Shown here: positions 1 to 8,207 of the stretch, one piece after another
Layout: every line of letters begins with the position of its first letter
Position numbering within the stretch: the first letter of the stretch is position 1
DNA from: Blautia sp.
GTDB taxonomy: Bacteria; Bacillota; Clostridia; Lachnospirales; Lachnospiraceae
Length of the DNA: 64,000 nucleotides
Direction of reading: 5' to 3'
NCBI GenBank assembly: GCA_026169535.1
Contig: JAPFCU010000071.1
Location: forward strand, 80,782 to 144,781
Program-made: the position numbers and the translations under genes
Notes under the pieces: generated by a model
Databases searched by the model: none
Told to the model about the DNA's origin: nothing
What the model saw: only the letters and a program-made list of their open reading frames with translations

Positions 1-37
1 ACTCCTCAAATTTATCAATATCCAACTGTTCCCACAT
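1..37 (-). CDS. 5' end of an unidentified gene, cut by the window edge
   Basis: Only the first 12 codons are visible (MWEQLDIDKFEE). An AAAGGA ribosome binding site lies 6-7 bases before the ATG at 37. A second in-frame ATG at 52 has no good site, so 37 is preferred. The gene starts about 20 bases after the cupin stop, so it probably belongs to the same transcript. The product cannot be identified from so few residues. Confidence 0.5.
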   Translation of the reverse strand, partial: MWEQLDIDKFEE

Positions 38-58
38 GGTTTTTCCTTTCATAAAAAA

Positions 59-385
59 TTAGTCCAAAATAATCAGGGCCATAAATACCAGATTCTCTTC
101 TCCGGAATTTGTCATAGCATGACCTTTTCCGTCTGGAGTAAACGTCATATCTCCAGCCTGGACCATACGGAGTTCCCCATTATCGCTGTAAATTCCTTTT
201 CCGGAAATAATATAATAAGTTTCACTTTCTCCGTGATGTTCATGAAATCCAAGAGAACAGCCTGGCTCCAGAGTAACCTCTGCATAAAGACGACATTTTC
301 CATTTAACTGCTCTTCATTCAGAATATGTTTGATCAGTACATGTCCCTCTCCGCCGCACATTTTCTCTACACAAGTTGTTTCCAT
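59..385 (-). CDS. Small single-domain cupin protein
   Basis: 108 aa, essentially one cupin_2 beta-barrel. The first cupin motif is visible as GFHEHHGESETYYI (metal-ligand His, His and Glu) and the second as PDGKGHAMTN with the last His, so a metal-binding barrel is likely. The start has a GGAGG site 9 bases upstream. Such small cupins act as sugar or small-molecule isomerases, dioxygenases or sensors, and the sequence does not tell which. It follows rlmH after 46 bp and precedes a partial gene. Cytoplasmic, with no signal peptide. Confidence 0.8.
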   Translation of the reverse strand: METTCVEKMCGGEGHVLIKHILNEEQLNGKCRLYAEVTLEPGCSLGFHEHHGESETYYIISGKGIYSDNGELRMVQAGDMTFTPDGKGHAMTNSGEENLVFMALIILD

Positions 386-431
386 ATTTTTTGTCCTCCT
401 TTATAATCTTATCCTGTAGTAATGATACAGG

Positions 432-911
432 TTATTTATGGTAGGGTTCATTATTCAGTATCCGGTAGCCTCTGTAAATCTGTTCCAGAAGTATCATCTG
501 CATCAGCTGGTGGGGAAACGTCATTCTGGAAAAACAAAGCTTGAAATCTGCACGTTTCAGAATCTGATCACTGAGCCCAAGGGATCCGCCGATAACAAAA
601 TCTATAGTACTTTTTCCCTGTACGCCCAACTGTCCAAGTTTCTCAGACAATTCCACAGAGTCCAGCATTTTTCCGTCCAGAGCAAGAGCGATAACATAAT
701 CCTGCTCACGGATATGCTTCATCAGACGCTCTCCCTCTGTATTTTTTATTTGTTCATTCAGTGCATCGGATGCTTTGTCAGGAGTCTTTTCATCAGTCAC
801 CTGACAAAATGTCAGCTTACAATACCTGCTTAAACGTTTTGCATATTCCTGGATACCAGAAGTAAGATACTTTTCTTTTATTTTTCCGACAGACAAAATA
901 CGAATTTCCAT
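432..911 (-). CDS. rlmH: 23S rRNA (pseudouridine1915-N3)-methyltransferase RlmH
   Basis: 159 aa, the normal length for this SPOUT (trefoil-knot) methyltransferase. RlmH uses S-adenosylmethionine to methylate pseudouridine 1915 in helix 69 of 23S rRNA on the assembled 70S ribosome. Visible signatures are the start MEIRILSVGKIKEKY, the SAM-knot stretch FVIGGSLGLSD and the conserved C-terminus EQIYRGYRILNNEPYHK. The start ATG has an AAGGAG site about 15 bases away, which is unusually far, and no other in-frame start fits better. It lies 32 bp after spoIIIE and probably shares its transcript. Confidence 0.95.
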   Translation of the reverse strand: MEIRILSVGKIKEKYLTSGIQEYAKRLSRYCKLTFCQVTDEKTPDKASDALNEQIKNTEGERLMKHIREQDYVIALALDGKMLDSVELSEKLGQLGVQGKSTIDFVIGGSLGLSDQILKRADFKLCFSRMTFPHQLMQMILLEQIYRGYRILNNEPYHK

Positions 912-943
912 TGTATTTGAAAATTTCTCCTTTTTTTCTTCAT

Positions 944-3613
944 TTAAAGACTTTCTTCAATATAATTCTGGAATTCCTCCATCGACATAAGAACCTTTCT
1001 GGGTTTCGTTCCCTCTTCCGGTCCAACGACTCCGGCATCACAAAGCTGATCCATAATACGGGCAGCTCTGTTAAATCCTATCTTGAACATTCGCTGGAGC
1101 ATGCCAATAGAAGCTTTTTCTTTATCAATGATAAATTTACCTGCTTCTTCAAAATAGACATCTTTTTCCTCATTTCCGGAACCTGCACCTGCAATGCTGA
1201 CAGTATTGACCTGCTGTTCGATCTGCGTATCATATTCCACTGTCGGATTTTTGCTGGAAAGGAATTCTACAATACTGCTGACCTCTTCATCCGATACAAA
1301 CGCTCCCTGAAGACGTACAGGTTTCTGATATCCCTGAGGATAGAACAGCATATCTCCCTTTCCCAGAAGCTTTTCTGCTCCATTCATATCCAGAATGGTT
1401 CTTGAATCCACACCAGAGGATACAGAAAATGCAATTCTGGAAGGCATGTTTGCCTTGATAAGCCCGGTAATAACATTTACAGAAGGCCTCTGAGTTGCAA
1501 TGATCAGGTGGATCCCGGCAGCACGGGCAAGCTGGGCCAGACGGCAGATAGCATCTTCCACTTCGCCCGGAGCAACCATCATAAGGTCAGCAAGCTCATC
1601 GACTATGATTACGATCTGAGGCATTTTTTCCGGCGGAGTTTCACCTTCCGGTATCTTCATATTTTCTACTTTACGATTATACTCTTCCAGATTACGTACA
1701 TTAAATTCCGCAAAGGTATTATATCGGTTCATCATCTCCGTAACCGCCCAGTTTAAAGCTCCGGCTGCTTTTTTCGGATCAGTGACTACCGGAATAAAAA
1801 GATGGGGAATTCCATTATATACACTTAATTCAACTACCTTTGGATCGATCATGATCAATTTTACATCATCTGGTGACGATTTATATAAAATGCTGACGAT
1901 CAGAGTATTAATACAGACAGACTTACCGGAACCGGTAGCTCCCGCGATCAGGAGATGCGGCATCTTGGCAATATCTGTTACAACAGGTTTTCCTGCGATA
2001 TCCTTACCTACTGCAAAGGACAAGGTGGACTTTGCCCCCTGAAACTCCTGAGACTGGAGAATCTCCCTTAACATAACTGCATGATTTTCTTTATTAGGTA
2101 CTTCGATGCCCACAGCTGCTTTGCCTGGAATGGGCGCTTCAATACGAATATCCGCTGTGGCAAGATTAAGTTTGATATCATCTGCAAGGCCTACGATACG
2201 ACTGACTTTGACTCCCATTTCCGGCTGCAGTTCATACCGTGTAACCGTTGGTCCGCAGCTTACATTTGTGACAGTTACATTTACACCAAAATTATGAAGT
2301 GTCTCCTGAAGCTTCTGTGCCGTTTTGCGAAGATGAGCATCAGAGTCTCCCTGAGATTTTCCGCTTCCGCGTTTTAAAAGCTTTAAGGGAGGATAATGAT
2401 ATTCTTTTTTTTCTGCAGCTGTTTTTGTAGAAATCTCCTGTTGTATATTTTGTATTCCGTTTTCAATTTCTTTCTTGGAAGATTTTGGATTTTTATGAGG
2501 CTGAGATGGCTCAGGCGCAGCTGTTGTCTCCTGGGAAACAGAGTCTGCACTGTCAAAATCAAGAGAGTCTGCAGGAGAAAAATCCTCAAAAAGATCCGGT
2601 ACAGCTGCTTCTTCTGCAACAGGATCTGATCTGTGGATCTGAAATTCCAACTGATCTTTTCCGGTTTCCTCTGCACCTGTTTCAACATTGTTGTCAGAGG
2701 AAGCGACTGATGGATTTAAATCAAACTCTGCAGCTGGCGGTCTGGAAGGTTCCAGCTTTGTACCTTCCAGAAATCCGTGACTTTCTTCGGATGACTGAGT
2801 TTGAACAGACTGTCTGGAAACAGCCATTTCGTTTTCTGCCTCCAGTGCCTGGGCAGCTTTTTTTTCGGCTTCCAAAGTTTCCTCTAAACGACGGATCCTT
2901 TCTGCCTGACGAAGTTCTTTTTTCTGACGACGTTCTTGTTCACGAATCTCCTTTTTCAGATCACGCTCCGGCTGTCCCTCCATATAAAGTTCATGACCGC
3001 CTTTTACAAGCCCGAGAATTCCATCCCAGATTTTAAAAACAAAATCAAAAAAGGACTTCTGAGTAATAATGATCAAAGAGATCAGCATGACTGCTATAAT
3101 GATAATGTACCCGCCAGCTACTCCGAAGGCCTGGGTTGTTGACATGCAGATTGCGCCTCCTATCACACCTCCTCCGGTATGATATTCTGCACAGAGATGA
3201 TAATAATCAGAAATCGTAGTACTCTGAATATATCCTTCTGTTAGAAGCTGAACAAATCCGCACACGAAAATAAAAAATACAAGAGCTGCCAGAAGTTTTT
3301 TGTAAGCAAGTCTGTTACGTCTGTTTGACATAAAAAAAGCCGCTCCTACAAAAAGGAATACAGGAAAAACATAAGCCGGAAGTCCAATGATACCAAAACA
3401 GACGGTACTGATCTGTTCCCCTACTGTTCCTCCAAATCCAAGGTTGCTGAGTACCAGGATCATGGATGCAGCCAAAATGATCAGTAAAATGATCTCGGTC
3501 TGGAATCCACTGGCAGCTCCCTGCTTTTTGGAAGTGCTTTTTTTTCTGGCTGTATTTTTTCTAGTTGTTTTTGTGGTTCCCTTTTTTGCTGTCTGATTTT
3601 TTGCTGCTGCCAT
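944..3613 (-). CDS. spoIIIE: DNA translocase FtsK/SpoIIIE
   Basis: 889 aa. This ATP-driven motor pumps double-stranded DNA through the division or sporulation septum. The order is a Lys/Arg/Thr-rich N-terminal tail (1-30), four membrane helices (about 40-185), a long charged Glu/Gln/Ser linker (about 210-400), then the RecA-like motor with Walker A GATGSGKSV and Walker B IVIIVDELADLM. A C-terminal gamma winged helix (about 825-889) reads the DNA orientation sequence. The linker is longer than in B. subtilis SpoIIIE, hence the length. The start has GGAGGG 10 bases upstream. It sits 30 bp after uppP. I cannot separate the vegetative FtsK role from the sporulation role on sequence alone. Confidence 0.95.
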   Translation of the reverse strand: MAAAKNQTAKKGTTKTTRKNTARKKSTSKKQGAASGFQTEIILLIILAASMILVLSNLGFGGTVGEQISTVCFGIIGLPAYVFPVFLFVGAAFFMSNRRNRLAYKKLLAALVFFIFVCGFVQLLTEGYIQSTTISDYYHLCAEYHTGGGVIGGAICMSTTQAFGVAGGYIIIIAVMLISLIIITQKSFFDFVFKIWDGILGLVKGGHELYMEGQPERDLKKEIREQERRQKKELRQAERIRRLEETLEAEKKAAQALEAENEMAVSRQSVQTQSSEESHGFLEGTKLEPSRPPAAEFDLNPSVASSDNNVETGAEETGKDQLEFQIHRSDPVAEEAAVPDLFEDFSPADSLDFDSADSVSQETTAAPEPSQPHKNPKSSKKEIENGIQNIQQEISTKTAAEKKEYHYPPLKLLKRGSGKSQGDSDAHLRKTAQKLQETLHNFGVNVTVTNVSCGPTVTRYELQPEMGVKVSRIVGLADDIKLNLATADIRIEAPIPGKAAVGIEVPNKENHAVMLREILQSQEFQGAKSTLSFAVGKDIAGKPVVTDIAKMPHLLIAGATGSGKSVCINTLIVSILYKSSPDDVKLIMIDPKVVELSVYNGIPHLFIPVVTDPKKAAGALNWAVTEMMNRYNTFAEFNVRNLEEYNRKVENMKIPEGETPPEKMPQIVIIVDELADLMMVAPGEVEDAICRLAQLARAAGIHLIIATQRPSVNVITGLIKANMPSRIAFSVSSGVDSRTILDMNGAEKLLGKGDMLFYPQGYQKPVRLQGAFVSDEEVSSIVEFLSSKNPTVEYDTQIEQQVNTVSIAGAGSGNEEKDVYFEEAGKFIIDKEKASIGMLQRMFKIGFNRAARIMDQLCDAGVVGPEEGTKPRKVLMSMEEFQNYIEESL

Positions 3614-3643
3614 GTTCAGGCATCCCTCCTACTAACTGATGAT

Positions 3644-4522
3644 TTATAACATATAATTTCCTACCAGCACTGCAATCCCAATGATAAAACAGTAATATGC
3701 AAAATAGCGGAACTGTATTCGATTTACCAGTTTAAGTAAAGTTCTGCAGGTAAAATACCCTACAACAGCAGAAACGATCATCCCCAACACATAGGTAAAT
3801 CCCAAGCCTATTGTCATATCGTTGGAAGCAAACTGTCCTAATTCCATGCAAAGTGCGCCAATAATAGCAGGTATTGAAATAATATAGGAATATTTCACTG
3901 CAAAGCTGCGGGTAAATCCGCTCATTAATCCCGCACTGATAGTAAGTCCGCTTCTGGAAAGTCCCGGAAACACAGAAAGTCCCTGACAGATACCAATCCA
4001 CATGGCATTTCCGAATTCAGCATCCCGGGCAGCTTTGTGCCCTCCAAGACGACTGAAATCAACCACAAGAAGGAGAATTCCGGTAATCAGAATCCCTGCT
4101 CCGGGTATCAGTTTGGAATGAGAGGCAAGGGCAGCCAGCCTGCGCGCCGTATAACCCAGAAGTGCTGTAGGAATCATAGATACCCAGACTAAAAGTGCAA
4201 ATTTCTTGTAAGTGCTGCTGATGATTTTGGCATAACGAAGTCGGTCTCCTGTTCTGTGGTTATGAATATAAAGGGACAGATTACCTATCATATCACAGAG
4301 CATGTCCACTGTTTCCAGACAAATACGGATAATGTCTTTTCGGAAGGTAAGGATCACAGCGGCAAGAGTTCCAAAATGGAGCATGGTCTCCAGAAGAAGC
4401 CCTGGTCCCCTTTCCATTCCCAAAAGATCCTGAATTATGCAGAGATGACCGAAACTGCTTACTGGAAGGAATTCCAGTATTCCCTGTATCACTGCCAGTA
4501 ATACTATATATAATACCGTCAT
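3644..4522 (-). CDS. uppP: Undecaprenyl-diphosphatase UppP (BacA family)
   Basis: 292 aa polytopic membrane enzyme that dephosphorylates undecaprenyl pyrophosphate, recycling the lipid carrier for peptidoglycan and other wall polymers; overexpression is the classic cause of bacitracin resistance. Active-site motifs are EFLPVSSFGHL near residue 17 and PGLSRSGLTIS (the GxSRSG signature) near residue 185. There are about eight hydrophobic segments. A hydrophilic loop at about 80-105 is a little longer than in the E. coli protein. The ATG has AAGGA 7 bases upstream. First gene after a good sigma-A promoter; spoIIIE follows closely. Confidence 0.95.
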   Translation of the reverse strand: MTVLYIVLLAVIQGILEFLPVSSFGHLCIIQDLLGMERGPGLLLETMLHFGTLAAVILTFRKDIIRICLETVDMLCDMIGNLSLYIHNHRTGDRLRYAKIISSTYKKFALLVWVSMIPTALLGYTARRLAALASHSKLIPGAGILITGILLLVVDFSRLGGHKAARDAEFGNAMWIGICQGLSVFPGLSRSGLTISAGLMSGFTRSFAVKYSYIISIPAIIGALCMELGQFASNDMTIGLGFTYVLGMIVSAVVGYFTCRTLLKLVNRIQFRYFAYYCFIIGIAVLVGNYML

Positions 4523-4587
4523 ATTTCTATCCTTTTCTTTCGTCGGTTTTCCATCAGATCAGTGAAAACTGCTCACTGAACGAAACA

Positions 4588-4616
4588 AGTATATCATATT
4601 TCAAAGCAACTTACAA
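4588..4616 (-). promoter_or_regulatory. Sigma-A promoter for uppP-spoIIIE
   Basis: On the minus strand: TTGTAA, 17 bp, TATACT, ending about 65 bp before the uppP start. Spacing and hexamers fit a vegetative promoter. Confidence 0.6.
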
Positions 4617-4649
4617 GAGAACACAGAAAAAATCGAACATGTGAGCGAT

Positions 4650-4676
4650 AAAAAGAGACCGGAAAATCCGGTCTCT
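4650..4676 (-). terminator. Rho-independent terminator of the redox operon
   Basis: Read on the minus strand: a perfect 9-bp stem (AGAGACCGG / CCGGTCTCT) with a 5-base loop, followed by a T run. It lies 16 bp after the stop of the 1166-aa oxidoreductase gene. Confidence 0.85.
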
Positions 4677-4691
4677 AAATTCTGCTGTTAT

Positions 4692-7600
4692 TTAGTTTGC
4701 ATGAGGTAATCTTGCATCGATCATGTTCATGAGATGATCTGTAGAACGAAGCGGTGCAACAAATTCTGCATCCTCTACTGCAACCAGTTTAGCATTTTCA
4801 CATGCAAGAACTCCACCGTAGATTTCGCCCATTTCTGCATAACGGTAAACAGGAAGTTTATCGTTCATTTCATCAGAGATATCTTCGATATCATCAAACG
4901 GCATTTCAACTTCATATACATGAGCCAGCTCTGCTGCAACTTCCCAGTTGGAGAATACTACGTCTTCTTCAATAGCCTGTTCTACAATCTGGAGTCTGCG
5001 CTCTGTATTAGTGAATGTACCATATGTAGATGCAAATCCTGTTCCCGGAATTACAACATCAGCAAGTTTTGCAGATTCAGTCATATGAGTATCGCAAACC
5101 ATCAGGAATACCAGCTCTTTAAGAAGTGCCGGATCCGGATCTTCGCCAAATACCAGAAGTGCTTTTACACCTTCCATTGCTTCTGCGCCTGCAGTAACAC
5201 CAAGATCGATCAGACCCTGACTGTTGTTTTTCGCTTTCAGCATAAGGATACCGTCACGAGCTTTTCCGATATGACCGGAAACAACTGCAATGTCACCAAG
5301 AAGTGATGCTGCTTCAGTAGTTACAACATTCTGCTGGAATACGATCATTGCTTTCTTGGCATTTGCATACAGTTCAGCAATTTCTTTTGCGTCCTCGGAT
5401 ACGGAAGCATTTTCTACAGAAGCTTTAAATGCATCAAAGCCTTCTGCAGCTGTGCCCTTGCCCATATCTACCAGTACTTTTGCAACGCCCTTGAAGAATC
5501 CAAGGCTGTTGTCTGTTTCGACAGTCTTATAAACAAAGCTCATATGATCCTGTGCGTATCCTTCTGGATTTACAAGAATAACCTTAGCGCCGTTTTTAGC
5601 TGCCTGTTTCAGTTTCAGACGGATTACCTGATTTTCTTTTGCAATAAATCCTGCACAAAGGATCACTTCTGCAGAAAGAAGTTCATTGATGGTATTCGGT
5701 GTTGCATTTACGCCAAGAACCTTCTCAAGTCCGTTCTCTCTGTTGTTGAAACAAAGTGTTTTAGCACCGATAGAATCTGCAAAGCTCTTGATCACATATG
5801 CTTCTTCATTTGTATATCTGTCAGAAATTGCTACTGCTACTGCATTTCTTCCATATTTAGCTGCAAGAGCCTCTGCTTTCTTAGCAGTAAGGACAAACGC
5901 CTCATGATAATCTACCTCAGTAAGCTCTCCGTCTTTTCTTGCCATTGGCTCAAGAAGCTTGCCTTCCATCACGGAGCAGTCAAAGCCGAATTTACCTCTT
6001 CCGCAGAGAAGTCCTTTATTCACAGCGCCTTCTCTGTCCGGTGCAGCTTTTACAAGCATATCACCATAAGTTTCCAGATGCATGGAGCATCCAACTGAGC
6101 AGTATGCACAGGTTGTGTCTGTAACATCTGTATCAAGAGGAACAGATTTTTCCAGAGTCAGGTTTTCCTGAAGAGCTCCTGTCGGACAAACACTTACACA
6201 CTGACCGCAGGAAATACATCCTGTTTCAGAAAGCGGCTGCTCAAGTGCCGGCATAACTACTGTATCAAATCCACGTTTCACAAGGCCGAGAGCACCTACG
6301 CCCATCACCTCATCACAGGCACGTACACAAAGTCCGCAGAGGATACATTTATTTGGATCTCTCAGGATGAACGGATGCTCATCATGGAATTCCACTTCAT
6401 TAATATCACCTGCCAGACGGTCTGGATCTACATTATACATGTTTGCGTAGGAAATAAGTTTACATTCAAAGTAATCCTTACATCCGCACTCCAGACAACG
6501 GTGAGCTTCCTCAACTGCCTGCTCTTCGTCATATCCGAATACAACCTCTGTAAAGTTGTCTTTTCTTTCTTCAGCATTCAGCTGTTCCATAGTCGGACGG
6601 CACATTCTCTCACGGTCTTCAAATGTAGCCGGAGTTACGTCCTTTTTGGTTACATAATAGTTTGGCTCGTATTTGATCTCTTCTCCACGAAGATAAGCAT
6701 CTACGATCAGATAGCTCTTCTTTGCATCACCGATGGACTCAACTGCGATGGAGATCTTGTCATTACCGCAGTCACCGCCGGCAAATACGCCAGGAAGTGC
6801 TGTCATATAGGTATCCTTATCGTATACAAGACCGCCTTTTCTTGTAAGCTCAACGCCTTCCATACCATCTGCGTTTACTCTCTGTCCAATAGCCAGGATG
6901 ACAGTATCTACGTCGATAGTCTCTGTCTTGCCTTCAACCGGAACCGGTGCGCGACGACCGGAAGCATCCGGCTCACCAAGTTCCATAACCTGAAGTACCA
7001 TCTGACGGCAATGTCCGTTTTCGTCAGAGATGATTTCAAGAGGATTTGTCAGGTTCAGGAAGATTACGCCCTCTTCCTCTGCCTCTTCGATCTCGATCAT
7101 ATCTGCAGGCATCTCGTCTTTTGTTCTTCTGTAGATGTTGTAAACCTTGTCAGCACCAAGGCGTACTGCTGTACGGCAGGCATCCATAGCTGTGTTGCCG
7201 CCGCCGACGATAGCAACATTTTTGCCAAGGTCAATGTCTTCGTTGCGAACAACCTTACGAAGGAAATCGATACCACCGATTACACCTTCTGCATCCTCAC
7301 CTTTGCAGCGAACACCGGTGGATACCCACGCACCGATACCTACACAGACAGCGTCATAATCTCTGCGGATAGTTTCAAAAGAGATATCCTCGCCGATTTT
7401 GGTGTTTGTGACCATGGTCACACCCATTTTTTCAAGAACAGCAATCTCTTCATCCAGAACTTCTTTCGGAAGACGGTATTCCGGAATGCCATAACGGAGC
7501 ATACCGCCAAGCTTCGGCATTGCCTCATAGATGGTGATATCGTGACCAAGCTGACGAAGGAAGTATGCCATGGAGATACCGTAAGGACCACCGCCGATAA

Positions 7601-8192
7601 TAGCAACATTCTTGCCTGTATCCGGCTCACAATCCGGAACAAATGGATCTTCGCCAAATTCATCTGTATCTGCAGCAAATCTCTTCAGATTTGCAATAGC
7701 GATCGGTTCGTCTACCAGACCACGGCGGCAGGCTGTCTCACATGGATGAGGACAGACACGTCCGATTGCGCCCGGAAGCGGAATATTTTCTCTGATCAGT
7801 TTGATTGCTTCTTCATACTGACCATTTGCGATCAGTCCTACATAACCCTGGCAGTCTGTTCCAGCCGGACACGCAAGCATACATGGCGGACGGCAATCTC
7901 CTTTATGGTTGGAAAGAAGAAGCTCCAGGTTTGTTTTTCTGGATTCAATTACACGTGGTGTATTGGTATGGATGATCATGTTTGGTGCAATCTCTGTTGC
8001 ACAGGCTTTCCAAAGCTTTGGATTACCTTCCATTTCTACCATACAAAGTCCACATGCACCGTAAATTTCTGTTCTTTCATCATAGCAAAGAGTAGGGATA
8101 AAAATATCGTTCTCTTTGCAGACATCAAGAATGGTCTGTCCGGGAAGTCCGTAGACCTCTTTTCCGTCGATATTTAATCTGTATTTATTCAC
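4692..8192 (-). CDS. Multidomain NAD(P)H/ferredoxin oxidoreductase large subunit (StnC-like NuoG/NfnB fusion)
   Basis: 1166 aa soluble iron-sulfur flavoprotein. Domain order: a plant-type [2Fe-2S] domain with Cys36, 47, 50 and 64; a NuoG-type His-Cys3 cluster motif (HKGDCRPPCMLAC); an NfnB/GltD-like Cys motif (CPHPCETACRRG) followed by FAD (GGGPYG) and NAD(P) (VGGGNTAMDA) Rossmann folds to about residue 560; two [4Fe-4S] ferredoxin motifs (CILCGLCVRAC, CISCGQCVSVC) at about 610-690; and a molybdopterin-oxidoreductase fold beginning CAYCSVGC, about 700-1150. The position of the catalytic Cys/Sec of formate dehydrogenases reads NNRENG, so that fold looks structural, as in NuoG. With the next two subunits it matches the plan of Stn-type NADH/NADPH/ferredoxin transhydrogenases. 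No H-cluster motif is present. It is often annotated as formate dehydrogenase or glutamate synthase, which I doubt here. Confidence 0.8.
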   Translation of the reverse strand: MNKYRLNIDGKEVYGLPGQTILDVCKENDIFIPTLCYDERTEIYGACGLCMVEMEGNPKLWKACATEIAPNMIIHTNTPRVIESRKTNLELLLSNHKGDCRPPCMLACPAGTDCQGYVGLIANGQYEEAIKLIRENIPLPGAIGRVCPHPCETACRRGLVDEPIAIANLKRFAADTDEFGEDPFVPDCEPDTGKNVAIIGGGPYGISMAYFLRQLGHDITIYEAMPKLGGMLRYGIPEYRLPKEVLDEEIAVLEKMGVTMVTNTKIGEDISFETIRRDYDAVCVGIGAWVSTGVRCKGEDAEGVIGGIDFLRKVVRNEDIDLGKNVAIVGGGNTAMDACRTAVRLGADKVYNIYRRTKDEMPADMIEIEEAEEEGVIFLNLTNPLEIISDENGHCRQMVLQVMELGEPDASGRRAPVPVEGKTETIDVDTVILAIGQRVNADGMEGVELTRKGGLVYDKDTYMTALPGVFAGGDCGNDKISIAVESIGDAKKSYLIVDAYLRGEEIKYEPNYYVTKKDVTPATFEDRERMCRPTMEQLNAEERKDNFTEVVFGYDEEQAVEEAHRCLECGCKDYFECKLISYANMYNVDPDRLAGDINEVEFHDEHPFILRDPNKCILCGLCVRACDEVMGVGALGLVKRGFDTVVMPALEQPLSETGCISCGQCVSVCPTGALQENLTLEKSVPLDTDVTDTTCAYCSVGCSMHLETYGDMLVKAAPDREGAVNKGLLCGRGKFGFDCSVMEGKLLEPMARKDGELTEVDYHEAFVLTAKKAEALAAKYGRNAVAVAISDRYTNEEAYVIKSFADSIGAKTLCFNNRENGLEKVLGVNATPNTINELLSAEVILCAGFIAKENQVIRLKLKQAAKNGAKVILVNPEGYAQDHMSFVYKTVETDNSLGFFKGVAKVLVDMGKGTAAEGFDAFKASVENASVSEDAKEIAELYANAKKAMIVFQQNVVTTEAASLLGDIAVVSGHIGKARDGILMLKAKNNSQGLIDLGVTAGAEAMEGVKALLVFGEDPDPALLKELVFLMVCDTHMTESAKLADVVIPGTGFASTYGTFTNTERRLQIVEQAIEEDVVFSNWEVAAELAHVYEVEMPFDDIEDISDEMNDKLPVYRYAEMGEIYGGVLACENAKLVAVEDAEFVAPLRSTDHLMNMIDARLPHAN

Positions 8193-8207
8193 AGTCTATA
8201 CCTCCTA

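Noticed and set aside
6375-8177. 600-codon plus-strand ORF opposite the large redox subunit
   Set aside because: Antisense shadow of a gene with clear family motifs in the other frame; no ribosome site and no protein-like domain.
4692-8192. Formate dehydrogenase or glutamate synthase annotation
   Set aside because: No catalytic Sec or Cys position and no GltB partner; domain order fits a transhydrogenase-type subunit better.
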